Source: an uncultured Treponema sp.
GTDB taxonomy: Bacteria > Spirochaetota > Spirochaetia > Treponematales > Treponemataceae
DNA length: 64,000 bases
Assembly: GCA_949300145.1 (NCBI GenBank)
Contig: CASGDA010000002.1
Span: 248,001 to 312,000, forward strand
Direction of reading: 5' to 3'
The notes beneath the pieces were generated by a model. The model was given only the letters and a program-made list of their open reading frames with translations. It was not told where the DNA came from and searched no databases. The translations under genes were made by a program, and so were the position numbers. Below, piece by piece: positions 51,708 to 62,132 of the stretch. Within the stretch, counting starts at the first letter, position 1, and every line of letters starts with the position of its first letter.

Positions 51708-52979
51708 GTGGCGAAGGTATTATCAATCATTCTGGGCGGCGGGAAAGGGACCCGTCTTTATCCTCTGACAAAAGAACGCTCAAAACCGGCGGTGCCGTTC
51801 GGAGGCAAACACAGAATTGTAGATATCCCTATCTCAAATTGTATAAATTCAGGGTTCAACCGTATTTACGTTTTGACACAGTTCAATTCCGCTTCACTGC
51901 ACCTTCATATCGCCAGAGCGTACAATTTCGATTCCTTTTCAGGGGGATTCGCAGAGATTCTGGCGGCGGAACAAACTTTCAACCATTCAGGCTGGTATGA
52001 AGGAACGGCTGATGCTGTCCGGAAGAATTTCATGCATTTCAAGACACAGAAGCCGACGCACTACATAATTCTTTCCGGAGACCAGCTCTACAGAATGAAT
52101 CTGGCGGCATTTCTTGAACAGCACGAAAAATCAGGGGCGCAGATAACCATTGCCTGCACTCCCGTAACCCGAGAAGACGCTTCCGGCTTCGGAATCCTGA
52201 AAGCCGATAAAGACAACCGCATAACCGAGTTCATGGAAAAGCCCGCCCCGGACAAAGACATAAGCGACTGGATTATTCCTGAAAGCGCAAGAACCCCGGC
52301 CGCGACAAACGGCAGGGACTATCTTGCGTCTATGGGTATCTACATTTTCAATTCGGACGTCATGGAAGAAGCCCTGAATAACGATTTCACGGATTTCGGA
52401 AAGGAAGTTATTCCTGCCACGCTCCAAAACTACAATGTCTCGGCATACACTTATGAGGGTTATTGGGAAGACATCGGAACGATACTCAGTTTTTACGAAG
52501 CGAACCTGAACCTGACGGACATTAAACCCCGCTTCAATTTCTACGATGAAGAGTCTCCGATTTACACACACAACAGGAATCTTCCGGCTTCAAAATTCAA
52601 CAGGGCTAATTTGGATCAGGTAATTACCAGCGAAGGCTGTGTAATCACAAACGCGACAATAAACCATTCAGTAATCGGAATCAGATCCATCATCGAGTCC
52701 GGCGTTTATCTGGAAGGGGTTGTCTGCATGGGAGCGGACGTTTACGAAACCGAAACCGAAAAAGAACAGAACCTGAAGAAAAAAATCCCCAATATAGGAA
52801 TAGGAGAACGCTCACTGATACGCAGGGCTATCATCGATAAGAACGCACGCATCGGAAAAGATGTCTCCATCGGCATGGGGAAAATTCCGGAGGACGGTGA
52901 TTACGGTTTCTATCACGTGGTGGACGGTGTGTATGTCATCACCAAAAACGCCTGCGTTCCGGACGGCACTGTAATTTAA
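51708..52979 (+). CDS. glgC: Glucose-1-phosphate adenylyltransferase
   Basis: 423 residues. GGGKGTRLYPLTKERSKPAV and FGGKHRIVDIPISNCINSGF form the nucleotide site; EGTADAVRKN and SGDQLYRMN follow; a left-handed beta-helix makes the C-terminal part. It makes ADP-glucose for glycogen. Start is GTG 51708, seven bases after AAAGGAG. It ends four bases into the converging clpC gene. Confidence 0.93.
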   Translation: MAKVLSIILGGGKGTRLYPLTKERSKPAVPFGGKHRIVDIPISNCINSGFNRIYVLTQFNSASLHLHIARAYNFDSFSGGFAEILAAEQTFNHSGWYEGTADAVRKNFMHFKTQKPTHYIILSGDQLYRMNLAAFLEQHEKSGAQITIACTPVTREDASGFGILKADKDNRITEFMEKPAPDKDISDWIIPESARTPAATNGRDYLASMGIYIFNSDVMEEALNNDFTDFGKEVIPATLQNYNVSAYTYEGYWEDIGTILSFYEANLNLTDIKPRFNFYDEESPIYTHNRNLPASKFNRANLDQVITSEGCVITNATINHSVIGIRSIIESGVYLEGVVCMGADVYETETEKEQNLKKKIPNIGIGERSLIRRAIIDKNARIGKDVSIGMGKIPEDGDYGFYHVVDGVYVITKNACVPDGTVI

Positions 52980-55525
52980 ATGCTACGGGAAGGCTCCTCT
53001 TTTCCGGAGGGGCATCCGGTTTTATCATCCTTCCAGTCTTCGGCGGACTTGGAAGGATGTTTTTTTACCCGGAGGTGCACCGCGCCGTTTTTTGCATCTA
53101 TGCGGAGAGTGTCACCGGGCAGAATCCTGCGTTCAATAATCAAAAGCGAAAGGGGATCCTCAACTTCATGCTGGATAAGCCTTCGCATAGGTCTCGCGCC
53201 CAACTCCGGCACATAGCCCTGTTTTACAAAAACGGAACGGGCCGCCTCGGAAATCGAAAAACCGATTCCCTGCCTGCAGAGGGAAGACTTGACTTCCTCA
53301 AGCTGTATGTCCAGAATATCCGAAATCTCCGAGTCGGAAAGCGGTGTAAAAACAATGACGTCATCCACACGGTTGAGGAATTCCGGACTGAAAAAGCGCT
53401 TTAATTCTTCGGACACATCGGCCTTCATTTCCCTATAGGACGGAAGCCGTGCACCGGAGGAAGAAAAGCCCATGCGTTTTTCCCCGGAAACGAAACGGGC
53501 CCCGATGTTTCCCGTCATTATTATGAAGGCGTTGGAAAAATCCGCGCGCCGGCCGGAAGAATCGAACAATTCTCCCTCTTCAAGAATCTGAAGAAGAAGG
53601 CCGAAAACATCGGGATGGGCTTTTTCAATTTCATCAAGAAGAACCACGGAATAGGGTCTGCGGCGCACTTTCTCGGTCAGGATTCCGCCTTCGTTGTAAC
53701 CGACATAGCCGGGAGGAGCGCCGACAAGTTTTGAAGCGTTGTGTTTCTCCATGTATTCACTCATGTCAATCCTGATGAGGGAATCCTCGGAACCGAAAAG
53801 GAAGCCCGCGAGGGCTTTGGCCAGCAGGGTTTTTCCGACGCCTGTCGGCCCCATAAAAATGAAAGAACCCGCCGGGCGTTTTTTCGTGCGCAGGCCCGCG
53901 CGGTTCCTGCGGATAGCGTTGGCGACAGCCTTTACAGCCTCGCACTGCCCCACAACGGTCCGGTGGATTTCCTCTTCCATGGAAACCAGCCGCAAACTTT
54001 CGTCTGTTCCCGGCAGCGAAACAGGAACTCCTATTATCTCTGAAATAACGGAAGCCACATCGTCCGCGGAGACATCCCCGACGAAAAAATCATCCGGAGA
54101 ACGCCATCTTTCATTCAATTCCTCCAGGCGGAGTTTCAATGAACGCACCTCATCCCTGACAAACGCCGCCCTCTCATAATTCTGGCTTTTCACCAGCTCC
54201 TTTTTCTCTTCATTTAGTTGGATAATCCGGTCCTCAATATCATGAAGCTCTTCCGGACGGCGGTCATTCTCAATTTTTTTCCGCGCGCCAGCTTCATCAA
54301 GAACATCGATGGCCTTGTCCGGAAAAAATCTTCCGGAAATGTAGCGGTGGGACAACGACACGGCGGCCTTGACGGCTTCATCAGTGTAATTAACATGATG
54401 GAAAACGCAGTAACGCTTTTTTATCCCGTGCAGAATTTCCAGGGTTTCCTCCGGAGAATTTTCCAAAACGGAAATATTCTGGAAGCGCCTTTCAAGCGCC
54501 GCGTCCTTTTCAATGTATTTCCGGTACTCATCCTGGGTCGTAGCGCCTATACAGTGCAGCTTTCCGCGTGCCAGGGCCGGCTTCAGCATATTTGAAGCGT
54601 CCATAGACCCTTCCGCGCTTCCCGCTCCAACAAGAGTGTGAATTTCATCAATGAAAAGAATGATATTATCCGAGCTTTCTATCTCTTTTACAATTCTTTT
54701 GAAGCGCTCCTCAAATTCACCGCGGAACCTTGTGCCGGCAATAACGGAAGCTAAATCCAACGCCAGTATGCGCTTGTCAACAAGATTGTGCGGAACCCTT
54801 TCGGCTGTAATCTCGGCGGCGAGACCTTCAACAATGGCGGTCTTCCCCACCCCGGGATCCCCAACAAGCATCGGATTGTTTTTATTGCGCCGGGACAATA
54901 TCTGAATCATCCTGCGTATTTCGGTTTCCCGCCCGATAACCGGATCCAATTTACCGGCGCGGCATTCGGATGTAATATCGCGGCAGAACTCCAAAAGGAA
55001 TTTATCAGAGGACTGGGTCCTCTCCTGATGATTGTCAAAATAACGCCTGTTCTGCCCGGCCACAGTGATGTCAAAACGGCCGGAACGGAAGGAAGTAATT
55101 TCCCGGATGACGGAGCGGACGTCTTCCGGCGAAATATTTTCTTTCCGCATGAAAACGCCGGTTGTACTCAATTCCTCGCAAATACAGGCGAAGACCAAAT
55201 GTTCCGTTCCGATATAATCATGTTTGAACGAAGAAGCGGCGGAAGCGGCCGACTCCAGAACAGCCCTGAGCCTGTGGGAATCCGGGATATCGCCAAAAAA
55301 AGCCACGGTCGTCTCAGAGGGGATTCCGGCTTCCAGCTCCTGAAGAAGAGAGGGAATGTTTATTTTCAGTTTTTTCAACAATTCATATCCGGTCCCGTCA
55401 GCACAGATAATCAGCGCAATCATCATATGTTCCGGATAAATCTGGCTTGACCCGAAACGTTTCGCCTCTCTCGGAGACAACACACTGTAAAGCCTCTGCG
55501 CGCGGGGGGAAAGTCCTTTAAACAT
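52976..55525 (-). CDS. clpC: ClpC-type AAA+ unfoldase
   Basis: 849 residues. Clp N-domain (1-140), first AAA (Walker [14 protein letters not shown]), a UVR motif ([20 protein letters not shown]), second AAA ([16 protein letters not shown]), D2-small. It unfolds proteins for ClpP. Glu32 (in YPEHMM) and Glu108 (in IGTEHLV) lie at the places of B. subtilis ClpC Glu32 and Glu106, which hold phosphoarginine. ATG 55525 after AGAGG; TTG 55531 would overlap the mcsB stop. Confidence 0.93.
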   Translation of the reverse strand: MFKGLSPRAQRLYSVLSPREAKRFGSSQIYPEHMMIALIICADGTGYELLKKLKINIPSLLQELEAGIPSETTVAFFGDIPDSHRLRAVLESAASAASSFKHDYIGTEHLVFACICEELSTTGVFMRKENISPEDVRSVIREITSFRSGRFDITVAGQNRRYFDNHQERTQSSDKFLLEFCRDITSECRAGKLDPVIGRETEIRRMIQILSRRNKNNPMLVGDPGVGKTAIVEGLAAEITAERVPHNLVDKRILALDLASVIAGTRFRGEFEERFKRIVKEIESSDNIILFIDEIHTLVGAGSAEGSMDASNMLKPALARGKLHCIGATTQDEYRKYIEKDAALERRFQNISVLENSPEETLEILHGIKKRYCVFHHVNYTDEAVKAAVSLSHRYISGRFFPDKAIDVLDEAGARKKIENDRRPEELHDIEDRIIQLNEEKKELVKSQNYERAAFVRDEVRSLKLRLEELNERWRSPDDFFVGDVSADDVASVISEIIGVPVSLPGTDESLRLVSMEEEIHRTVVGQCEAVKAVANAIRRNRAGLRTKKRPAGSFIFMGPTGVGKTLLAKALAGFLFGSEDSLIRIDMSEYMEKHNASKLVGAPPGYVGYNEGGILTEKVRRRPYSVVLLDEIEKAHPDVFGLLLQILEEGELFDSSGRRADFSNAFIIMTGNIGARFVSGEKRMGFSSSGARLPSYREMKADVSEELKRFFSPEFLNRVDDVIVFTPLSDSEISDILDIQLEEVKSSLCRQGIGFSISEAARSVFVKQGYVPELGARPMRRLIQHEVEDPLSLLIIERRILPGDTLRIDAKNGAVHLRVKKHPSKSAEDWKDDKTGCPSGKEEPSRSI

Positions 55526-55527
55526 AT

Positions 55528-56622
55528 TCAACCTCTTTCATCGATATCGGCATTTTTCAACACTTCCTGTATAATCATAGCCCGCGCCCTGTTTATTGAG
55601 TCAATCCCAGGGCCGACATCAGGTTCCATTTTAAGCCTCTGGTCTTTCAGCAGAAACTCAATATGAGCCGGACGTATCCGGTAAAGGAGAGCGGTAACCG
55701 CCGGCTGCTCCACTCCGGTCACAAAACCAAGATTCAAAGCCAGTTTTATTTTCATCAGCAAATCGACGGATTCATGCATATCAAGGAAACGGGCGTATTT
55801 AGCCGTTGTTATGGCGCGGAAAACCACATCCTCTATGAATGTCCTGCGGTTCTTTAAAATATCCTGTCTGGCCCTCAGTTCCATTTCAACTACCTTTTCA
55901 GTCATGGATTCAAGGGAAGAAATTTGAGAGGCGGGATTCAATGCGAAGGCCGCTGAACGTGAAATCTGATAAAGACAGCCGAGGGATTTTTTTTCACCCA
56001 GACTGCTGTAAAACCCTTTCACGGAAAAACCGGAGGCGATACAATCCCGCACAATCCTGTCGCTTATTCCGGTAACGGAGAGGGCAGGAAGAGAAACAAG
56101 CACCGACACTTTCATTCCGGTACCGGAATCGCCGATTACCGAGGTCAGGAATCCGTATCTTTGTTTCGCGGAGAATTCCATTTTTTTCTGCATGAATTTA
56201 TCAACCGCGTCGGCTTTTTCATAAGCCGCGCCGAGGGAAAGGCCGGAGGAGAAAACCGAGACGCGCACGTGGTCTTCCATATTCACACAGACGGATAAAT
56301 CCCCGTCATCTGAAAACAAAAGCCCTTTCCAGGATTCCAGTCCGCAGTCCGTATCAAGGACACCCCTTTCGCAGAGGATTAGTCTGGACAAAGATTCCAA
56401 ATCGGAAAGCTTCACAGCCTGCATTTTATACGGGACTTCAGAACCGGCGAAAGCGCCGAAAACAAGGGTCTGTACTTTTTCCCCGTCTGTTTTCTTTATT
56501 CTGGAAGGAAAAACAAACCCCTCTATGTTCCTTGCCATCCTGACACGGGAAATCAAAACAACAGAAGAGCGGGGACCGTCCTTTGAATACCAGATACCGT
56601 CCGGATTTCCGCTGTTATCCAT
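55528..56622 (-). CDS. mcsB: McsB-like protein arginine kinase, divergent
   Basis: 364 residues, same length as B. subtilis McsB. Conserved: ISRVRMARNIEG, VNMEDHVRVSV with Glu116 (Glu122 in McsB), YGFLTSVIGDSGTGM, GCLYQISRSAAF, RPAHIEFLL. Not conserved: the active-site Cys167 is Val162, the neighbouring Glu is Met115, and the Glu212 position falls in SSLGEKKS, where the alignment needs a two-residue insertion. It would phosphorylate arginine for ClpC if active. GAGGGGAA precedes ATG 56622, which overlaps mcsA by 8 bases. Confidence 0.82.
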   Translation of the reverse strand: MDNSGNPDGIWYSKDGPRSSVVLISRVRMARNIEGFVFPSRIKKTDGEKVQTLVFGAFAGSEVPYKMQAVKLSDLESLSRLILCERGVLDTDCGLESWKGLLFSDDGDLSVCVNMEDHVRVSVFSSGLSLGAAYEKADAVDKFMQKKMEFSAKQRYGFLTSVIGDSGTGMKVSVLVSLPALSVTGISDRIVRDCIASGFSVKGFYSSLGEKKSLGCLYQISRSAAFALNPASQISSLESMTEKVVEMELRARQDILKNRRTFIEDVVFRAITTAKYARFLDMHESVDLLMKIKLALNLGFVTGVEQPAVTALLYRIRPAHIEFLLKDQRLKMEPDVGPGIDSINRARAMIIQEVLKNADIDERG

Positions 56623-57148
56623 CGTTCCCCTCAAGCTCTTTCAGCCTGTCCCTCAGATACGCGGCCTTTTCATAATCCTCACGCCCGACAGACAGGCGCA
56701 ATTCATCCTGCAAAAACTTTATTTCCGCGGCACGGGAAGATTCCCCTGCGTCCACCCCGGAGGCAGGCCGTTTCCCGGAGTCCTCCACGGACGCAGCTCC
56801 GTAAGATTCAGGAAGGGAGCCTGTATAAGCCAAAAGACCGCCTTCCTCACGGCGTAGGGAGGCGACATCCGTGGAAAACTGCGTATAACAGCAGGCGCAA
56901 CCAGCCCTGCCCGTCCTGCGTATTTCGGAACGTAAAATCCCGCAGTTTGGACACGCATGAACCGAATTGGATTCCGTGGAAAGGATACCGGCAAAAATAT
57001 CGATTAAGGAAGACTCCCCTCCGCCTGTTTTTCTGGAAGAAAAATGGTAGCCCTGTTTTTTCGCGCAGGACTCGCATAAATGCAGCTCGGAGGAAGACGT
57101 GCGCACAAAAAAAACAGCCTGCTGTTCCCGGCAGATATCACATTTCAT
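56615..57148 (-). CDS. mcsA: McsA-like zinc-finger activator with UVR motif
   Basis: 177 residues. CDICREQQ with CESCAKK, and CPNCGILRS with CACCYTQF form two Cys4 zinc sites. A C-terminal UVR motif (LRLSVGREDYEKAAYLRDRL) matches the UVR of ClpC. McsA activates McsB in Bacillus. First gene of a mcsA-mcsB-clpC operon with no ctsR. Confidence 0.88.
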   Translation of the reverse strand: MKCDICREQQAVFFVRTSSSELHLCESCAKKQGYHFSSRKTGGGESSLIDIFAGILSTESNSVHACPNCGILRSEIRRTGRAGCACCYTQFSTDVASLRREEGGLLAYTGSLPESYGAASVEDSGKRPASGVDAGESSRAAEIKFLQDELRLSVGREDYEKAAYLRDRLKELEGNDG

Positions 57149-57155
57149 TATTGCC

Positions 57156-58502
57156 TCACACTTTCCTTAGAATCTCCACAGGTTTTTCCCGTCCCGCACG
57201 CCACGCAGGAATGAAAGAAACCAGCACGGACAACACAAGAGTTCCCGCCGATATCATAAACAAAGCCGCAAAATCAAAAACAACAGGTATTGTCTCAAGA
57301 TAACAGGAGGGATCCAGCAAATGTATTTCACCGGCGGAAAGCGCGGCGACATCCGGATTTTCAAAGCCTTTGAAAAAACCCGCTGTTATATTTATACACC
57401 GTTCCACGAAACGAAACAAGCCGTTTATGTGAAGTGAGCACACAATGCCGGCGGGAAGCCCTATCAGCAGTCCCCCAAGACCTGTAAAAAATCCTGTCAG
57501 AAGGAAAGAAAAGCTTATACACGAGGGGGAGGCTCCCGTACTTTTCAAAATGGCGATTTCACCCCTCCTTTCCAGGACAAGCATTACAACAGCCGAAGAT
57601 ATATTCACGGCGGCGACAAGAAGAATCATGAAGCCTATGAAAAGAAGAAGCAGGCGGGTTGTATTGAAAGAATAAAACCTGGACTGGTTCAAATCCTCCC
57701 AGGTACGCAGGAAAAAATCCGGAGACAGGTTTCTGTCCAGCAGAAGCAAAATATCGTCCAACCCCGAAAAAGGATCCGATGTCCTCACACTGATGAAGGT
57801 TGAGGAGGAGGATGAATCCAGAATGGGGAAACCTGTTTCAAAAGGGACAAAAACCCACAGGGCATCCAATTCCTGGTAGCCGGAAGAAACAGTGTCCTTC
57901 AATTTAAAAACAGAGAATTTAGGAACGGTTTTCCCGGAAGGAAGGACATTCATGGTGAGAATCCGGAAAACACTGCCCGGCTTCAAACCAAGATCAGAGG
58001 CAAGTTTTTCCCCCATAAAGGCTTCGTTCCCGGAAAAACTGAAATCAGAAGAATCCACGGAGCCGGAGGAAAACCGGAGCAGGCCGGAGTCAAAGGAAGC
58101 GGCCTGAAAGAATTCCGCGGTCACAGCCCTGATATGCCCTCCGGTACGGCCGTTTTCCCCCACAACAAGGCCTATGCCCTGGCGCTCCGGCCAGGAAGAT
58201 GTAATCCGGCCCTTTGAATCATACGAAGGAATTCTTTCCGCCAGTTCCAGAAGAGTTCCAGCGCTGTACTGGCGGCCGGAGCGTTTTACAGCCGCGATGT
58301 GCGAGCCGGAAAGTTCTATCAGCCGGGAGGAAATGCCGGAAATGGTTCCGTCGGCTACAACAAGAATCATGATGAGGGGAACAATGCTTACGGCTATACC
58401 TATAAGGGCGCCGTACAAACTTTTACGCGCGTTTGAGACGGATTTCGCGCAGCCTATCCCCATATAAGAAAGGGCTAATTTAAATGATACGAATGTTACC
58501 AC
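57156..58502 (-). CDS. lolE: Lipoprotein-export ABC permease (LolE-like)
   Basis: 448 residues: one N-terminal helix, a large periplasmic domain, three C-terminal helices (FtsX/MacB fold). TGASPSCISFSFLLTGFFTG is the typical membrane-end stretch. With LolC and LolD it would extract lipoproteins from the inner membrane. Start GTG 58502, five bases after GGAGGA. Confidence 0.82.
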   Translation of the reverse strand: MVTFVSFKLALSYMGIGCAKSVSNARKSLYGALIGIAVSIVPLIMILVVADGTISGISSRLIELSGSHIAAVKRSGRQYSAGTLLELAERIPSYDSKGRITSSWPERQGIGLVVGENGRTGGHIRAVTAEFFQAASFDSGLLRFSSGSVDSSDFSFSGNEAFMGEKLASDLGLKPGSVFRILTMNVLPSGKTVPKFSVFKLKDTVSSGYQELDALWVFVPFETGFPILDSSSSSTFISVRTSDPFSGLDDILLLLDRNLSPDFFLRTWEDLNQSRFYSFNTTRLLLLFIGFMILLVAAVNISSAVVMLVLERRGEIAILKSTGASPSCISFSFLLTGFFTGLGGLLIGLPAGIVCSLHINGLFRFVERCINITAGFFKGFENPDVAALSAGEIHLLDPSCYLETIPVVFDFAALFMISAGTLVLSVLVSFIPAWRAGREKPVEILRKV

Positions 58503-58524
58503 AAATCCTCCGGTAAACCACGGA

Positions 58525-59229
58525 TTAAAAATCCCCGCATTCCTTTATGTTTCCGTCCGCCAAAACGTACACATAATCAGCCAGAGGCGCCGTGGACCTG
58601 TCATGGGTGACCATCAGGAGGGAACTGCCGTTGTTTGTCACGGCGGAAAACAAAACGTCCCGGACAACGGCCGCATTGGCCGGATCAAGGTTTCCCGTGG
58701 GTTCATCAGCAAGCACAAGCCTGGGATTATTCACAAGGGCCCGGGCCACGGCGACCCTCTGCCTTTCACCGCCTGAAAGCTGGGAAGGAAAATGCTTTAT
58801 CCTTTTTTCAAGATTAACCTGGGACAGCAGGCTTTTTGCCCTTTCAAGGGCGTCTTTTTTTTTCATTCCCGCTATCAGGGCCGGAAGCATGACATTCTCC
58901 AAAGCCGTAAAATCCTTCAGAAGATAATGGAATTGAAAAACAAAACCTATGAAGAATTTGCGGTACTCGGCCGCTTCCGTCTCATCGAGTTCATGCACTT
59001 TGAAATCCCCGGCCTGGACTGTTCCTGCGGAAAGGGATTCAAGCCCTCCGAGAATATTGAGGAAGGTGCTTTTCCCGCAGCCGGATTCACCAAGGATGAC
59101 ATTCGTCGTCTCCGGATAAAGGTTTAAATCCAGATTCTTCAAAACCGTAAGACTTTCCGCACCGGTTGTAAAAGATTTGCATATACCGCAACATTTTACA
59201 AAGGGCTGTTTTTTTTCGTTTTCATTCAT
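58525..59229 (-). CDS. lolD: Lipoprotein-export ABC ATPase (LolD-like)
   Basis: 234 residues. Walker A GESGCGKSTFLNILGGLE, signature LSGGERQRVAVARALVNNP, Walker B LVLADEPTGNLDP, MVTHD. MacB/LolD type with the DEPTGNLD hallmark. Overlaps lolC by 8 bases. Confidence 0.9.
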   Translation of the reverse strand: MNENEKKQPFVKCCGICKSFTTGAESLTVLKNLDLNLYPETTNVILGESGCGKSTFLNILGGLESLSAGTVQAGDFKVHELDETEAAEYRKFFIGFVFQFHYLLKDFTALENVMLPALIAGMKKKDALERAKSLLSQVNLEKRIKHFPSQLSGGERQRVAVARALVNNPRLVLADEPTGNLDPANAAVVRDVLFSAVTNNGSSLLMVTHDRSTAPLADYVYVLADGNIKECGDF

Positions 59230-60505
59230 AACGCAAAATCTCCCCGGGTTTCAACGACGTGACTTTTCTTCCCGCAAAATACGCGGCGGCCGCGGCGGAA
59301 AAAACTCCGAACACAAAAACAAAAAGAACCTCATGAAAGAAAATCCTTGCCGAAATCTGGTCTATGTAAAAATATCTGGGGTCAAACAATCTGAAAGCCG
59401 GCGGATTTTCCTGACCGGTAAAGGCCGCTATGAACAATCCCACGGCAGTGACAAAACCCTCCACCCCGGCAAAAACATCTTTTATGCGGACGGAAATACA
59501 CAGCCCGCACAAAACGCCGAGAACCGCGCCCGCAAAACCTGTGCCCAATCCGCTGGCGATGAAAATCCCGCGGATTTCATCCGGTTTCGCACCGGAGGCG
59601 GAAAGAACGCATATATCCTCCCTGTGCTCATAAATGGAGCGGCGCATACTGTTATAAATATTCACGGTGACGACGATAAAAATCAAAGCGGAAATAAGCA
59701 GAAGCGCATTTTTTTCAACTTTCAGCGCACCGAAAAAAGCGCGGTTATACGAACGCCAGGATTCAACCCGCGCTTCAGGAGCTACACGCCGTGCTTCAAG
59801 AATAAAACGGATATCCTTATCGGGATCCTTGAGCTTTACCGCGGCGAGCATCCCGTTCTCCGGAGCGGAAACACCGAATATATTCTCTCCGGAGGAAGAG
59901 GAAATAAAGGCAAAGGAGGAGTCTATATCATAATACCCTGTGTAAAAAATCCCGCTGACAATGAATTCCGCGTTGCCGGGAAAAGTGTCGGAAGCCTTTG
60001 AACCGGAAACAGCCAGCATTGAAACCTTTTTACCTACGGGGGCACGCAGGCTGTTCGCCAATTCATAGCCCAAAACGATTGAATTATCCGCCCCCAAATC
60101 AAAATCCCCGCCGACCATCTCCAGTTTTGAGGCGAGCCCCCTGTCCTCTGAAAGCAGATTCTCCGGAACAGAGCGGATAACGGCGGCGGACTGTGTGCCG
60201 CCCCGTCCGGCCATAAGAGCCTGGTTTTCCGTGAAAACATAAAAGGATTCCACATCGTCCAGACCTTTGATTTTCTCCAGATCGCCTGGGCTGCCCGTAA
60301 CCCTCGCATGGGAGGAGCTGACCTCCATAATCGAATCAATGTAACCGCCCTGCAGGCCGTTCATAACCGAAAGGATTACTATAAGGGCGGCGGTACCGAA
60401 GGCTATTCCCAGAACAGACAAAATGCCCGTCCAGGCGGCCTTTCCCCTCGCATCCATGGAACCGAATCTTCCGGCTATAAACAAAATCCACCTGATATTT
60501 TTCAT
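59222..60505 (-). CDS. lolC: Lipoprotein-export ABC permease (LolC-like)
   Basis: 427 residues, same fold as the LolE-like protein (AFGTAALIVILSVMNGLQGG, VTVNIYNSMRRSIYEHREDI, SASGAKPDEIRGIFIASGLG). Its ATG overlaps the stop of the secreted YD-like gene (ATGA). Confidence 0.85.
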   Translation of the reverse strand: MKNIRWILFIAGRFGSMDARGKAAWTGILSVLGIAFGTAALIVILSVMNGLQGGYIDSIMEVSSSHARVTGSPGDLEKIKGLDDVESFYVFTENQALMAGRGGTQSAAVIRSVPENLLSEDRGLASKLEMVGGDFDLGADNSIVLGYELANSLRAPVGKKVSMLAVSGSKASDTFPGNAEFIVSGIFYTGYYDIDSSFAFISSSSGENIFGVSAPENGMLAAVKLKDPDKDIRFILEARRVAPEARVESWRSYNRAFFGALKVEKNALLLISALIFIVVTVNIYNSMRRSIYEHREDICVLSASGAKPDEIRGIFIASGLGTGFAGAVLGVLCGLCISVRIKDVFAGVEGFVTAVGLFIAAFTGQENPPAFRLFDPRYFYIDQISARIFFHEVLFVFVFGVFSAAAAAYFAGRKVTSLKPGEILRYE

Positions 60506-61227
60506 CGTCCGGTCACACGCATCCCGTCTTCATATTTATCAGTAAAAACCGCCTCATCCTTATAATAAACGGTTTCCGTCCAATCATCAGCTGTCTCATA
60601 TTCAATCAATTTTGAACGCAGTCCGTCAATAAAAATTTCTTTACGGCGGACGGCGCCTTCCTCATTATAAGAAAAAACAACCTTCTCGGTTGAGGACAAT
60701 CCGGTTTCAGGACTGAAGGTTTCCGTGAGAACGGAACGGGGGTTTCCCCCTGAATCATCCGTATATTCCCTGGAGATTTTCCTCAGCAGAATATTCTCCG
60801 TGGAAAACTCGGAAACCTCCGTCTCCCTGCCCTCCGTGTCGCAGACGGTTACGGTAACCCCGGTTCCGGTTGTCTCGTTTTTAACACAGGGATAAAGCCC
60901 TTCCCCGGTATAGCTCCAGAGCACGGAAGATTTTTTTTCCGCCCCGTCCCATTCGGTTCTGGATACAGGGCGCATATGTTCATCGTAATCCTCCACCATG
61001 TACCTGCCTTCTTTGGAAACAACCAGGCTTGACGAATCAGCCCTTGTGTAAATTCCGTCCGAAAAAAAACCCTGAAAAAAACCTCCGTCATCCCCGGTTG
61101 AACCGGTTCCGGAAACAGACGCAGACGTCCCGGCGACATCAGCCTCCACACCGTCCGGCGGGACGTCATCAGCGGAACCCTGAAAACACATAAAAACACA
61201 TAGAAACAAAAAACAAAAAATCTTCAA
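60502..61227 (-). CDS. Secreted YD-like repeat protein (copy 2)
   Basis: 241 residues. Signal sequence KIFCFLFLCVFMCFQGSA; a Gly/Ser-rich linker; strand repeats YMVEDYDEHMRPVSRTEWD, SVLWSYTGEGLYPC, FSYNEEGAVRRKEIFI. It resembles the larger copy at 32192-33133 (signal, linker, SYNxxGxLxxRE units). Start is TTG 61227; ATG alternatives would remove the signal peptide. It lies between ftsY (8 bases away) and lolC, fully coupled to the lol genes. Function unknown; envelope location suggests a link to lipoprotein sorting. Confidence 0.65.
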   Translation of the reverse strand: MKIFCFLFLCVFMCFQGSADDVPPDGVEADVAGTSASVSGTGSTGDDGGFFQGFFSDGIYTRADSSSLVVSKEGRYMVEDYDEHMRPVSRTEWDGAEKKSSVLWSYTGEGLYPCVKNETTGTGVTVTVCDTEGRETEVSEFSTENILLRKISREYTDDSGGNPRSVLTETFSPETGLSSTEKVVFSYNEEGAVRRKEIFIDGLRSKLIEYETADDWTETVYYKDEAVFTDKYEDGMRVTGR

Positions 61228-61235
61228 AATTATGT

Positions 61236-62117
61236 TTAATTCACCTTTCCAAAGAAATCATCAAACCAGGATTCAACACTGAACGGCGCGAAATCGCCGT
61301 ACTTCTCCCCTGTTCCGACAAAAACAACAGGAAGATTAAGCTCCCTTCCGATTGAAACGACAATACCGCCCTTGGAGGTGGAATCGTATTTTGTCAAAAC
61401 AATGCCGTCAATACCCACAGCCTCATTAAAAACCTCCGCCTGCCGGAAGCCGTTCTGCCCGGTGGTGGAGTCAAGGACAAGAAGCTTTTTGTAGCATCCC
61501 GGAGAGGCTTTCTGCGAGGCGATACGGTCTATCTTCTGTAGTTCCCGCACAAGGTTTTCCCTGTTGTGCAGGCGGCCGGCTGTATCCGCTATGACCAAAC
61601 CCTGCCCCGCGGCTTTCACGGCCTCGGCGGCGTCAAAGACGACCGCCCCCGGATCTGAGCCGTGCTGGTGGGCGACGACACGGACGCCTGTTTTTCCGCC
61701 GTGAAACTGCAGCTGCTCAATGGCGGCGGCCCTGAAAGTATCGGCGGCGGCAAGGACGACGGGCATTTTTATCCTATCTTTGTACCAGCATGCCATTTTC
61801 GCGGCGGTCGTCGTCTTGCCAGTACCGTTGACGCCCAAAAGCATATAAACGGAGACAGCACCCTCTTCCGGCGTGTACACGGCGCTTTTTATCCACTGTG
61901 AAAAAATCAGACGGAGCTCCTCAAAAACCGCGTCTTCGTCCGATATTTTTTTGTTCCGGCAGGCGGTTTCCAGAGCGGAAATGATTTCGCAGGCGGTTTT
62001 AACCCCGACATCCCCCTCAACGAGAGCATCGGAAAGGTCATCAAAAAAATCCGAGTCTATTCCCTTTCCCGCCCTGAAAAGCTTCCGTATATTTTCCACA
62101 AATTTATTTTTTTTCAC
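61236..62117 (-). CDS. ftsY: Signal recognition particle receptor FtsY
   Basis: 293 residues, NG domain without the acidic A domain. G1 GVNGTGKTTTAAKMA, G3 IADTAGRLHNRENL, G4 TKYDSTSKGG, and DSTTGQNGFRQAEVFNEAV. It docks SRP-bound ribosomes at the membrane. GTG 62117 follows AGGAGGAGGT; the GTG at 62126 lies within the SD. Confidence 0.94.
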   Translation of the reverse strand: MKKNKFVENIRKLFRAGKGIDSDFFDDLSDALVEGDVGVKTACEIISALETACRNKKISDEDAVFEELRLIFSQWIKSAVYTPEEGAVSVYMLLGVNGTGKTTTAAKMACWYKDRIKMPVVLAAADTFRAAAIEQLQFHGGKTGVRVVAHQHGSDPGAVVFDAAEAVKAAGQGLVIADTAGRLHNRENLVRELQKIDRIASQKASPGCYKKLLVLDSTTGQNGFRQAEVFNEAVGIDGIVLTKYDSTSKGGIVVSIGRELNLPVVFVGTGEKYGDFAPFSVESWFDDFFGKVN

Positions 62118-62132
62118 AGTGCGCACCTCCTC

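Noticed and set aside
59177-60001. 274-codon frame antisense to lolC
   Set aside because: Lies over a strong ABC permease gene; no family features.
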